Under the pieces are notes generated by a model. That model had not been told where the DNA came from. It did no database searches and worked only from the letters and a program-made list of their open reading frames with translations. Position numbers and translations under genes: made by a program. Below, in pieces: positions 17,450 through 23,933 of a DNA stretch of 64,000 nucleotides (position 1 is the stretch's first letter; every line of letters begins with the position of its first letter). This stretch comes from UBA10329 sp964500205 (GTDB lineage: Bacteria; Bacteroidota; Bacteroidia; UBA10329), in contig CAZCNS010000006.1 in NCBI GenBank assembly GCA_964500205.1, positions 1 to 64,000 of the forward strand, read 5' to 3'.

Positions 17450-17457
17450 TAGTTTTG
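17450..17457 (+). promoter_or_regulatory. Bacteroidota-type -7 element (TAnnTTTG)
   Basis: TAGTTTTG lies 33 bases upstream of the ATG of the VHL-like lipoprotein gene and exactly fits the Bacteroidota -7 consensus TAnnTTTG. A clear -33 TTTG is not seen at the expected distance. Predicted from sequence only. Confidence 0.4.
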
Positions 17458-17490
17458 TTGCGATTCTAACGCTTTCAAACCTATTTCACT

Positions 17491-17889
17491 ATGAAAAAAC
17501 CGCTTTACCTCTTGTTCTCAGTGGTTCTGTTCAATGCATTCTCGCTTTCTTCGTGTAAGGAGGAGGAGGAAGGAATCATTGCCGAGTTCCAGTCGGGCCA
17601 GTTTCTTCAGAACACCTGCGCGGGAGCTGATGGCCTCAGTTCGCCCAACGGTACACAGGCCACCAACATCCATTTCAAGAACGAGACGACCAAGAGCCTC
17701 AAGATCTATTGGGTGAACTTTACTGGTGATCTCACGCTTTATCATGCAGATTTGACCCCTGGAACAGGCAAGACGCAACCGACCTTTCTCCAGCATCCTT
17801 GGTACATCACCACTGCCGATGAGGAGTGTGTAACGGTGCTCACGGCTCTCCGTCCAGTCGTGACCGATACCGTTGTATTCCGTCATTGA
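17491..17889 (+). CDS. Lipoprotein with von Hippel-Lindau (VHL) beta-domain-like fold
   Basis: A 132-residue protein with a lipoprotein signal peptide whose lipobox ends LSSC (Cys22). Residues ~58-125 match the pattern of the VHL beta domain: FKNETTKSLKIYWVNF, then YHADLTPGTGKTQPTFLQ, then HPWYIT and a C-terminal strand. In human VHL the same order (IFCNRS, VWLNFDG, LPPGTGRR, GHLWLF) forms a beta sandwich that binds hydroxyproline peptides. Bacterial members are exported and their partners are unknown. It is alone downstream of a TAnnTTTG element and not obviously linked to neighbours. Confidence 0.75.
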   Translation: MKKPLYLLFSVVLFNAFSLSSCKEEEEGIIAEFQSGQFLQNTCAGADGLSSPNGTQATNIHFKNETTKSLKIYWVNFTGDLTLYHADLTPGTGKTQPTFLQHPWYITTADEECVTVLTALRPVVTDTVVFRH

Positions 17890-18022
17890 AATCGCATGAA
17901 CGGTGGACGAAAGTCCCCTATTAGTAGAAGTTCTGAGCGAAGTGCCTTCCCCGCAAGGCTTTGGTTGACCGGTGTTATTTTGCGTTCAGGTTCGTTCCTT
18001 TGATGGTCTGAACCTTACCGAC

Positions 18023-18472
18023 ATGAGATCCATTACCGACCCCGCAGCCCACGCGTCCATCATTGCACGACTGATTTCTATTACCCCGCTTACAGCAAGG
18101 GTATGGGGAAGGATGACCCCTGCACAGATGCTGTTGCATTGCAGGAATCAGATTGGTCTGGGAACCGGGGATGTCTCCGCAAAAGCCATGTTTCCGTCAC
18201 CCGTTCAATGGTTGGCAAAGCAGACCTTCGGTTTTGTGCTTCCGTGGTCACGCAACCTGCCAACTGCTCCAGAGATGGTTGCCTATGGCCATGATGGCTT
18301 GGATTTCAATGGTGAGATGAATGCACTTCGGGACAGCATTTCAGCTTTTGTTGCTTTGCCTGAAGACGCTCATCTGGAAGGACATCCCATTTTCGGGAAG
18401 ATGTCCAAGGACGAGTGGGGGAAGATCATTTATAAGCACCTCGATCATCACCTGAGGCAGTTCGGGGCGTGA
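18023..18472 (+). CDS. DUF1569 / DinB-like protein
   Basis: From ATG 18023 the protein has 149 residues and no signal peptide. WGRMTPAQMLLHCRNQI near the N-terminus and KLDEWGKIIYKHLDHHLRQFG-like C-terminal segment (KDEWGKIIYKHLDHHLRQF) supply the three His positions of the DinB-like four-helix bundle that usually binds a metal (DUF1569). Such proteins are often thiol-dependent or simply uncharacterised metalloproteins. The start at 17972 would add 17 residues unlike the family. Its last 47 bases overlap the end of the convergent kinase gene. Confidence 0.75.
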   Translation: MRSITDPAAHASIIARLISITPLTARVWGRMTPAQMLLHCRNQIGLGTGDVSAKAMFPSPVQWLAKQTFGFVLPWSRNLPTAPEMVAYGHDGLDFNGEMNALRDSISAFVALPEDAHLEGHPIFGKMSKDEWGKIIYKHLDHHLRQFGA

Positions 18473-19007
18473 TAGGGGTAAGTCTCTCAATGGCGTCCAT
18501 TGCGTTTTTCACCCGTTTTTCACCTTCACCGCCTACGACCGCATAGCTTGCCCCGGTCTCATCAAGGAATTCAACGTAGAGGTCGAAAAGCTCATCGCGG
18601 TCGTGCGCGTTCTCGCGCAGTGGGTCAGGTTCCCAAGGGAGGTCAGGCTGCATCAGCAGCAGGAACCGCTTAGGCTGGCCGGCATGCAGTGCGGTGATGC
18701 CAGCCGATGTATTGCCGTATTTGGTATCGCTCCAGATTTTGATCACATTGAGGTCGGTGTCGCAGATCACCACAGGATGCCCCTCTTTCAGTAGCCGCTG
18801 CTCGGCATCGAATTGACCTTTGGCTATATGGTCAAGGTCCTCCTTTGCGTAGCTCCCCCCGCGAACAGTGAGGTATTCCCTCGCGTATTCGGGCACCACA
18901 GGCGCGTGGAGCCGCTTACCAAGCTCTGATGCGAGCGCGGTCTTTCCTGAGCTCTCTGGCCCTACTATGGCTATGATGCGTGTTGCCTTTCCCAAGTATT
19001 CTTCCAT
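18426..19007 (-). CDS. AAA ATPase / NadR-like nucleoside (riboside) kinase
   Basis: A 193-residue P-loop kinase, like the kinase part of NadR. Walker A is GPESSGKTAL; VVPEYAREYL, ICDTDLNVIKIW and LLLMQPDLPWEPDPLRE with the following ENAHDR match the nicotinamide riboside kinase domain that makes NMN. The start at 19007 (MEEYLG) is favoured; an in-frame ATG at 19022 is possible. It begins 37 bases inside the end of the PnuC transporter gene, so uptake and trapping by phosphorylation are coupled. A thiamine-type substrate is an alternative because of the neighbouring YkoF-like gene. Confidence 0.82.
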   Translation of the reverse strand: MEEYLGKATRIIAIVGPESSGKTALASELGKRLHAPVVPEYAREYLTVRGGSYAKEDLDHIAKGQFDAEQRLLKEGHPVVICDTDLNVIKIWSDTKYGNTSAGITALHAGQPKRFLLLMQPDLPWEPDPLRENAHDRDELFDLYVEFLDETGASYAVVGGEGEKRVKNAMDAIERLTPITPRTASGDDRGAYK

Positions 19008-19546
19008 TGAATGAAGCCCCATACCGCAAGCAACGTGTAGAGCAGATAAAGCAACGAGGAGAGCTGCAAGTCCCTGTTCCAGTATAGATATACGTTCAAC
19101 GCGTCTATGCCCACCCAGTAGAGCCAGTTGCTCAACACCTTTCGGGTGACCATGAATGTGGCAATAAGACTAAAAACGGTGGTCAACGCATCGAGGTAGG
19201 GCATCTGTGATCCGAACAGGTGATCGAAGGCCGTGCCCATAAGCAGGCCAACCGCTGTTCCTGCCATCAGCAAAAAGCCATGAGCGCTGGTCTTCCACTC
19301 TGTGATGGGCAGGTCGCTTTGTGCGCCTGCCCTCGTCCAATTGACCCAACCATAGACCGCCATGACCATGTAGAAAACACTGATGGCCGTTTCGCCCACC
19401 AGACCGGCTGTCCAGGTAAGGCAAGCGTAGATGGTGGAACTTGCGAATGCGGGCAACCAGCACCAGATGCTTTCCTTGGCTGCGAGCATCACATAGACCA
19501 ATGCCAGAACCACGGCCGCAATTTCCAACATGGTGTTCAACTCCAT
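18971..19546 (-). CDS. pnuC: PnuC-family vitamin transporter
   Basis: A ~191-residue protein with about seven membrane helices and the PnuC pattern YGWVNWTR, RKVLSNWLYWVGIDALNVYLYW and GFIQWK. PnuC proteins import nicotinamide riboside by facilitated diffusion; close homologues (PnuT, PnuX) carry thiamine or riboflavin. The WxxW and N residues in the helix 6 region fit either. Start codons at 19561, 19546 or 19531 are possible; 19546 is chosen since it leaves the shortest leader before the first helix. It lies between the thiamine-binding-like gene (10 base overlap) and the kinase gene. Confidence 0.85.
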   Translation of the reverse strand: MELNTMLEIAAVVLALVYVMLAAKESIWCWLPAFASSTIYACLTWTAGLVGETAISVFYMVMAVYGWVNWTRAGAQSDLPITEWKTSAHGFLLMAGTAVGLLMGTAFDHLFGSQMPYLDALTTVFSLIATFMVTRKVLSNWLYWVGIDALNVYLYWNRDLQLSSLLYLLYTLLAVWGFIQWKNTWERQHAS

Positions 19547-19809
19547 GCGGCAGGATCCCAACGCTCGGGCGGCAGGTGGCTGTTAAGCAATTTGATGGTG
19601 GTGGCAATACGCACATCCGATTGCATGCAGGGACGCAGCGCATTGGTCAGCAGGAGCATCACCTCGTCATACTCTCCGAATAGCTGCGTACTCATGCCGT
19701 TGGTCACCGCTTGCAGGCCACTGGAATGCACAGTCCGCAGGAAATCATTGATAATGGGGATGTGTCCTTCCGTAAGCGGATAAAGCGAGATCTCGAGGGA
19801 AATGGGCAT
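19537..19809 (-). CDS. YkoF / MTH1187-like thiamine-binding protein
   Basis: From ATG 19809 the protein has 90 residues. ISLEISLYPLTEGHIPIINDFL and MSTQLFGEYDEVMLLL follow the ferredoxin-like fold of the YkoF/thiamine-binding family, whose founding members bind hydroxymethylpyrimidine or thiamine in the cytoplasm. No catalytic role is known in the family. Its stop codon overlaps the PnuC start, so a vitamin-binding job in the same operon is likely. This is one of two clues that the neighbouring transporter may carry thiamine. Confidence 0.7.
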   Translation of the reverse strand: MPISLEISLYPLTEGHIPIINDFLRTVHSSGLQAVTNGMSTQLFGEYDEVMLLLTNALRPCMQSDVRIATTIKLLNSHLPPERWDPAAWS

Positions 19810-19860
19810 TTTTATCAGGAAAAATGTACGCAGAGGCACCGTGGCAACGCCATGTAGTTA

Positions 19861-20595
19861 TCAGGAATGGGCTGCAAATACCATTTCCTCCAAAAGTGCA
19901 GTCTCCTTTTCGATGGCGTTGCCCACCACCACAATATCGGCACCTGCCTCGAACTTGGCACGCGTCATCTCTGGGGTGCGGATACCACCACCGATGATCA
20001 GAGGGACGCTGATGTTGGTGGATACGGCTTTGACCATCGACTCCGAAACAGAGTTCTCAGCACCGCTGCCACCGTCCATGAAAATGCAGCCCATACCGAG
20101 CATCTCGCCTGCCATTGCAGTACACAGGGCGATGTCGTCCTTGTCGCGTGGAATAGGCTGCGTGTTGCTCATGTACGATGCTGTGGTAGGCCGGCCGCTG
20201 TCAATGAGCATGTAGCCGGTCGGAATCACCTCAAGTCCGCTTTGCCTCAGGCGCGGTGCGGCCACAACATGCTTGCCGATGAGCATTTCGGGGTTTCTGC
20301 CCGAAATGACGGAGAGCAGCAGAATGGCATCGGCATTCGGCACCACTTGCATATTGTCCCCGGGAAAAAGCACCACAGGGATGTCACAGTTATCCTTGAT
20401 GGTCTGCACACATTCGCGAAGCGTGTCATTCACCAGCAGGCTGCCACCAACGAATAGCAGGTCAACGCGGATGTCGCGAGCACGGTTCACGAGCTTCCGC
20501 AGGTCGTCCTGTCCCACACGGTCGGGGTCTATCAGCAGTGCGAACTGCCGTTGTCTGCGCTCCTTGGCTGCGTGTATGTCGGTGAGGACACCCAT
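19861..20595 (-). CDS. Geranylgeranylglyceryl/heptaprenylglyceryl phosphate synthase (PcrB type)
   Basis: A 244-residue TIM-barrel prenyltransferase. Substrate and phosphate motifs are clear: ALLIDPDR, LLFVGGSLL, LFPGDNMQV, SVISGRNPEML, GYMLIDSGRPTTASYM, FMDGGSGAEN and IIGGGIRTPEM, which fits group II of the GGGPS/PcrB family found in Bacteroidota. It joins a polyprenyl diphosphate to glycerol-1-phosphate. The biological product in this phylum is uncertain. It leads a minus-strand row that ends with the vitamin uptake genes, 52 bases downstream. Confidence 0.92.
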   Translation of the reverse strand: MGVLTDIHAAKERRQRQFALLIDPDRVGQDDLRKLVNRARDIRVDLLFVGGSLLVNDTLRECVQTIKDNCDIPVVLFPGDNMQVVPNADAILLLSVISGRNPEMLIGKHVVAAPRLRQSGLEVIPTGYMLIDSGRPTTASYMSNTQPIPRDKDDIALCTAMAGEMLGMGCIFMDGGSGAENSVSESMVKAVSTNISVPLIIGGGIRTPEMTRAKFEAGADIVVVGNAIEKETALLEEMVFAAHS

Positions 20596-20708
20596 TGTCT
20601 AAGCGGCTGCAATAATACGGAATAGGCGGGGGCACGGAAAAAGCTGATCGCAGAATGTCGAATGTCGGAAAACCCTTGGCAGTAGGCATCTGCACAATAG
20701 CCACTCGC

Positions 20709-20745
20709 TCGATATTCTTCAATCTGTAATCGATATTCTACAATC
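20709..20745. repeat. Pair of 16-bp direct repeats, 21 bp apart
   Basis: TCGATATTCTTCAATC (20709-20724) recurs as TCGATATTCTACAATC (20730-20745), 15 of 16 identical, starting exactly 21 bases apart. It lies in the 173-base gap between the glyceryl phosphate synthase start and the YhhQ stop. No function can be assigned. Confidence 0.6.
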
Positions 20746-20768
20746 AATATCAGCAGTCATCCCTTCGG

Positions 20769-21455
20769 TCACATCAACACCTCCTCCGTGCCTTTCAGCC
20801 CCAGTCTTTTTCTGATGAGGTATGTGAAGAGGTAGAGAAATGGTGTGTCGAAAGCGGCAACCAGCGCTTTGAACAGGAATCCGCTGATGAATAGCGTGGG
20901 GAACAACGCCCATTCGATGGCCCCTGCCGCGCAAAGCAGGGTCAGCACCGCGCCTGTGTCCACGATCTGTGAGGTCATGGTGCTGAAGTTGTTACGCAGC
21001 CAGAGGTGCTTGCCTTTGGTCAGGTCTTTCCAGAAATGGAATATGCGGATGTCGATGTACTGCGCCAAGAGGTAGGCTGCCATCGATGCCCCGACAGAGA
21101 TGCCCGTGAGGCCAAACACCTTACTGAACATCTCATCGTTCACGGGTGACCACCCGGTGGCAGGTGCTGCATTCGCCAGCGTTACTACTCCCAACACAAA
21201 CACACTCGCCACCAATCCCGCTGTGACCACTGCGTTTGCCCTACTACGACCATAGACCTCTGAGATGATGTCCGTGACCAGAAAGGTGATGGGGTAGGGG
21301 AGTATGCCCACCGAAAGCTCGAATGTCCGCAGCCCGAAAGCGTTCCAGTGAAAGAACTTCTGGAAGATGAGGTTGCAGGAAACGAGCGATGCGATGAAGA
21401 TGCCGGCAAGCATCAGGTACAGGTACTCGGCCTCACTTTTCTTCTCGTCAGACAT
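20769..21455 (-). CDS. yhhQ: Queuosine precursor transporter YhhQ
   Basis: A 228-residue membrane protein with about six helices and the family motifs VSCNLIFQKFF, LPYPITFLVTDIISEVYGR, WSPVNDEMFSKVFG, AYLLAQYIDIRIFHFWK and RNNFSTMTSQIVDT. The family imports queuosine precursors (preQ0, preQ1 or queuine, depending on member) for tRNA modification. QueE, the de novo preQ0 enzyme, is also in this window (59654-60301), so uptake and synthesis coexist. The gene stands alone, about 118 bases downstream of the TPM genes' ends. Confidence 0.9.
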   Translation of the reverse strand: MSDEKKSEAEYLYLMLAGIFIASLVSCNLIFQKFFHWNAFGLRTFELSVGILPYPITFLVTDIISEVYGRSRANAVVTAGLVASVFVLGVVTLANAAPATGWSPVNDEMFSKVFGLTGISVGASMAAYLLAQYIDIRIFHFWKDLTKGKHLWLRNNFSTMTSQIVDTGAVLTLLCAAGAIEWALFPTLFISGFLFKALVAAFDTPFLYLFTYLIRKRLGLKGTEEVLM

Positions 21456-21573
21456 CTATTCGGTAAGGAAATCGGAAAAATGAAAATTGAAAATGGAGAG
21501 AATCACACCTATGCCCAAATCGCAACTCGTTCTTCGCCAATCAACAATCATCAACCATCAATCAACAATTATT

Positions 21574-22422
21574 TCACCAGCTCCCACCTGCACCACCGCC
21601 ACCGAAGCTGCCGCCTCCGAACCCACCGAATCCGCCACCGCCACTGAAACCGCCACCTCCCAAACCACTGCCACCACGGAATGTTCCGTACGCCCCGCTA
21701 TGCTTGGTGCTCGCACTGTTCAGCAACGCCCACGCGGCCCAGAACGACAGATGGTTCACCGTGGCATACTTTTTCACCTGCAAGGCTTTCATGCCCCAGA
21801 CCATCAACATGATGAGGAGTATGATCGCGATAATCCCCACTCCCGGTCCATCAGCCCCTTTGCTGCTGCCAGGATTGCCGACATACTCGCCTTTCGTGGC
21901 CTGCATGATTGCCAGCGCACCTGCTTTCACACCTCCGAAATAGTCGTCCTGTTTGAAGCGTGGAAGGATTTCATTGGAAACGATGCGGCTTACCAGCGCA
22001 TCAGGCAGTGCGCCCTCCAATCCGTAGCCGGTGGCTATCCATATCTTGCGGTCGCCACGGCTGATGAGCATCAACGCACCGTTATCGGTGTCGCCTTTGC
22101 CTATGCCCCATTTCTCGCCCAGATCAAAAGTGTACTGCGAGATCTCGTAGCCGTCCAGCGTGGCGATGATGACCACAGCGATCTCGATGGACGACTCGCG
22201 CTCATAGCCTTCGAGCATTGCACTCAACTCGCGTACCTCCTGTTTGGTCAGCGTATTGGTGAAATCGTTCACCAGCCGATCCGTGCGCTTTGGGAAGTCC
22301 TGTGCCGATATAGTGAGGGGCAGCAGCAACCAAAAGAGGAGTAAAAGACGAGTGAGATTCAAAGTAGAATGTACATTAGTGGCTCCCCGATTACCTGATG
22401 AGAATATCGTTAGGTAGTTCAT
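21574..22422 (-). CDS. TPM-domain protein (YgcG-like), secreted or membrane-bound, Gly-rich tail
   Basis: A TPM-domain protein: signal sequence (LLLLFWLLLPLTISAQ), TPM domain (LVNDFTNTLTKQEVRELSAML, IEIAVVII, KWGIGKGDTDNGALMLIS, RKIWIATGYGLEG, ILPRFKQDDYFGGVKAG), a membrane helix (GVGIIAIILLIMLMVW) and a Gly/Ser-rich C-terminus. TPM domains are phosphatase-like or assembly factors. The start is not certain: ATG 22422 overlaps the upstream gene by 32 bases, while TTG at 22362 would put the signal peptide right at the N-terminus. It forms an operon with the second TPM gene and LemA. Confidence 0.85.
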   Translation of the reverse strand: MNYLTIFSSGNRGATNVHSTLNLTRLLLLFWLLLPLTISAQDFPKRTDRLVNDFTNTLTKQEVRELSAMLEGYERESSIEIAVVIIATLDGYEISQYTFDLGEKWGIGKGDTDNGALMLISRGDRKIWIATGYGLEGALPDALVSRIVSNEILPRFKQDDYFGGVKAGALAIMQATKGEYVGNPGSSKGADGPGVGIIAIILLIMLMVWGMKALQVKKYATVNHLSFWAAWALLNSASTKHSGAYGTFRGGSGLGGGGFSGGGGFGGFGGGSFGGGGAGGSW

Positions 22423-22828
22423 TGGTGTCCGTGTTGCGGTGGAAAGGAAAGTGATCTGCCAGTGCTTTTCCAGCCGCAAGGATACCCTCGGTCAGCCCTT
22501 GCTCAAATTCTCCTTTCCTGAAACAGGCAGCCATGTTGTCCTTGATGCGGTCCCAAAAATCATCAGGCACCACAGCATTGATGCCAGCATCGCCCAGAAT
22601 GGCGAACGTGTGGTCTTTAACGGCCATGTAGATCAGCACTCCGTTGCGTAGCTCGGTCTTGGACATGCCCAGCTTATCGAATATGAAAGCCGCGCGGTCC
22701 AATACTTCATCCTCACTGTGATCTTCTATGTAAAGCCGGATCTCGCCTGATGTCTTGCGTTCCGCCTGGCCAATGGCCGCCTCGATGGCCGCGATTTGCG
22801 CATCGCTGAAAAGTTCGGTTGCCTTCAT
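22391..22828 (-). CDS. TPM-domain protein, cytoplasmic type
   Basis: A 145-residue protein with a complete TPM domain and no signal: LFSDAQIAAIEAAIGQAERKT, SGEIRLYIEDH, LDRAAFIFDKLGM, RNGVLIYMAVKDHTFAILGD, IKDNMAACFRKGEFEQGL. This second TPM protein type commonly accompanies LemA and the YgcG-like protein in Bacteroidota. It is transcribed between them. The partners suggest a shared envelope role (inference). Enzymatic activity is not shown for the family in this phylum. Confidence 0.87.
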   Translation of the reverse strand: MKATELFSDAQIAAIEAAIGQAERKTSGEIRLYIEDHSEDEVLDRAAFIFDKLGMSKTELRNGVLIYMAVKDHTFAILGDAGINAVVPDDFWDRIKDNMAACFRKGEFEQGLTEGILAAGKALADHFPFHRNTDTNELPNDILIR

Positions 22829-22850
22829 CGTTTATCGCTCACTTGTCTCC

Positions 22851-22904
22851 ATCAACTCCGTAAACCTTATAAACTTGATCAACTCCATAAACTCCGTCAA
22901 CTCC
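22851..22904. repeat. Six 9-bp tandem repeats between lemA and TPM gene
   Basis: Six units of nine bases run ATCAACTCC, GTAAACCTT, ATAAACTTG, ATCAACTCC, ATAAACTCC, GTCAACTCC (22851-22904). The consensus on the minus strand is GGAGTTKAY. The array fills most of the gap between the lemA stop (22906) and the next start (22828). It would be in the transcript. Function unknown. Confidence 0.7.
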
Positions 22905-22905
22905 T

Positions 22906-23481
22906 TCAGAACTCCACCTTCGGAGCCTTCTCTGCACCCTTGTCAGCTTCGAAGTATTCTTTCTTCTCGAAGTCGAACATTCCTGCAATCATGTTATTGG
23001 GGAACTTGCGGATGTAGGTGTTGTAGTCGCGTGCGGTGTCGTTGAACTTTTTGCGCTCTACTGAGATGCGGTTCTCGGTGCCTTCGAGCTGGGCCTGAAG
23101 TTCGAGGAAATTCTGATTGGCCTTGAGGTCGGGGTAGCGCTCCACCACCACCATCAGGCGCGACAGTGCGGAGGAGAGGCCATCCTGTGCGGCCTGAAAT
23201 TGCTGTATGCTGCTGGCATCGAGGTTTGTAGGGTCAACGGTGATGCCGGTCGCCTTTGCACGGGCCTCGATCACGGCAGTGAGAGTCTCTTGCTCAAAGT
23301 CGGCATAGCCCTTCACCGTGGCAACAAGATTGGGGATGAGGTCGGCCCTACGCTGATAAACGTTCTCCACCTGCGCCCATTGCGCGGTGACGGCCTCCTG
23401 CTTCTCTACCATCGTATTGTACTGGCAGCTTTGGAGACTCATGGTAGCGGCTATCGCCAAAAGGAAAAGGATTCGTTTCAT
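22906..23481 (-). CDS. lemA: LemA family protein
   Basis: A 191-residue protein with an N-terminal membrane anchor or lipoprotein-like signal (LFLLAIAATMSLQSCQ) and a four-helix LemA domain: KQEAVTAQWAQVENVYQRRADLIPNL, TVKGYADFEQETL, DGLSSALSRLMVVVERYPDLKANQNFLEL, RKKFNDTARDYN. The Cys of LQSC may be lipidated. LemA proteins are envelope proteins of unknown molecular function. It is first in the LemA-TPM-TPM operon. Confidence 0.93.
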   Translation of the reverse strand: MKRILFLLAIAATMSLQSCQYNTMVEKQEAVTAQWAQVENVYQRRADLIPNLVATVKGYADFEQETLTAVIEARAKATGITVDPTNLDASSIQQFQAAQDGLSSALSRLMVVVERYPDLKANQNFLELQAQLEGTENRISVERKKFNDTARDYNTYIRKFPNNMIAGMFDFEKKEYFEADKGAEKAPKVEF

Positions 23482-23647
23482 GACTGAAGTTTTGGTTCTG
23501 TGCTCAAAGGTATGGGCTTGCCGGTGTGAGGTCGTTGATGTTCCTCTTTTTTGACATTATTTAAAGAATCAATTTTCCTGCGCTGCTTGTCACCTGAAGC
23601 GCTGAAACCCTGAGCCGCTGACCATCTTAAACCTCCAACCTTAAACC

Positions 23648-23788
23648 ATGAATCCCATCTAAACCCTACCATCCATCCGCAGAGTGACCATCGACAACGA
23701 GATCAGCATGGTGATGATGTCGCCACCCACCGACCCTGGCTTGAGCATCATGCCCAAGGGGCTGAATGTGCTGAGGTGGATTAGGTGA
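23648..23788 (+). pseudogene. Broken fourth copy of the small peptide-precursor gene
   Basis: From ATG 23648 the frame reads MNPI, TAA, then TLPSIRRVTIDNEISMVMMS, PPTDPGLSIMPKGLNVLRWIR and TGA at 23786. It aligns with the intact precursors at 25332-25800: the stop falls exactly where those have the Tyr of the YxxP motif, and IDxEIS-VMxS and the basic C-terminus follow. A GTG at 23684 could make a 34-residue piece lacking the YxxP motif. The frame downstream is intact and it is followed by a perfect terminator, so the loss is recent or the stop is a read error. Confidence 0.75.
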
Positions 23789-23812
23789 GCCAACAAGGCC
23801 AATGAGAATCAG

Positions 23813-23844
23813 AAAGGCTGCCTACGCAGGCGGCCTTTCCTTTT
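23813..23844 (+). terminator. Intrinsic terminator after the broken precursor gene
   Basis: Stem AAAGGC-T-GCCT (23813-23823), loop ACGC, stem AGGC-G-GCCTTT (23828-23838), with a T:G wobble in the middle, then CCTTTT. It lies 25 bases after the precursor-like frame. It also shows that the ATG at 23802 cannot start the NADH dehydrogenase gene, as that leader would contain a terminator. Confidence 0.85.
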
Positions 23845-23933
23845 CAGGTATGGCGCACATTGCGAGAGTGTCGAATACGGAGACAGGACCTGTTTATTCT
23901 GTTGCCAAGCTTTCCCTCCGCACCTTTGCATCC

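Noticed and set aside
21487..22344. 285-codon plus-strand ORF
   Set aside because: Antisense to the Gly-rich TPM gene; low-complexity Thr/Ala start arises from the Gly codons of the other strand.
23802..23933. 44 extra N-terminal residues for NADH dehydrogenase
   Set aside because: The added DNA contains a perfect intrinsic terminator (23813-23844) and no family similarity; MDKGLN at 23934 begins just before the FAD fold.
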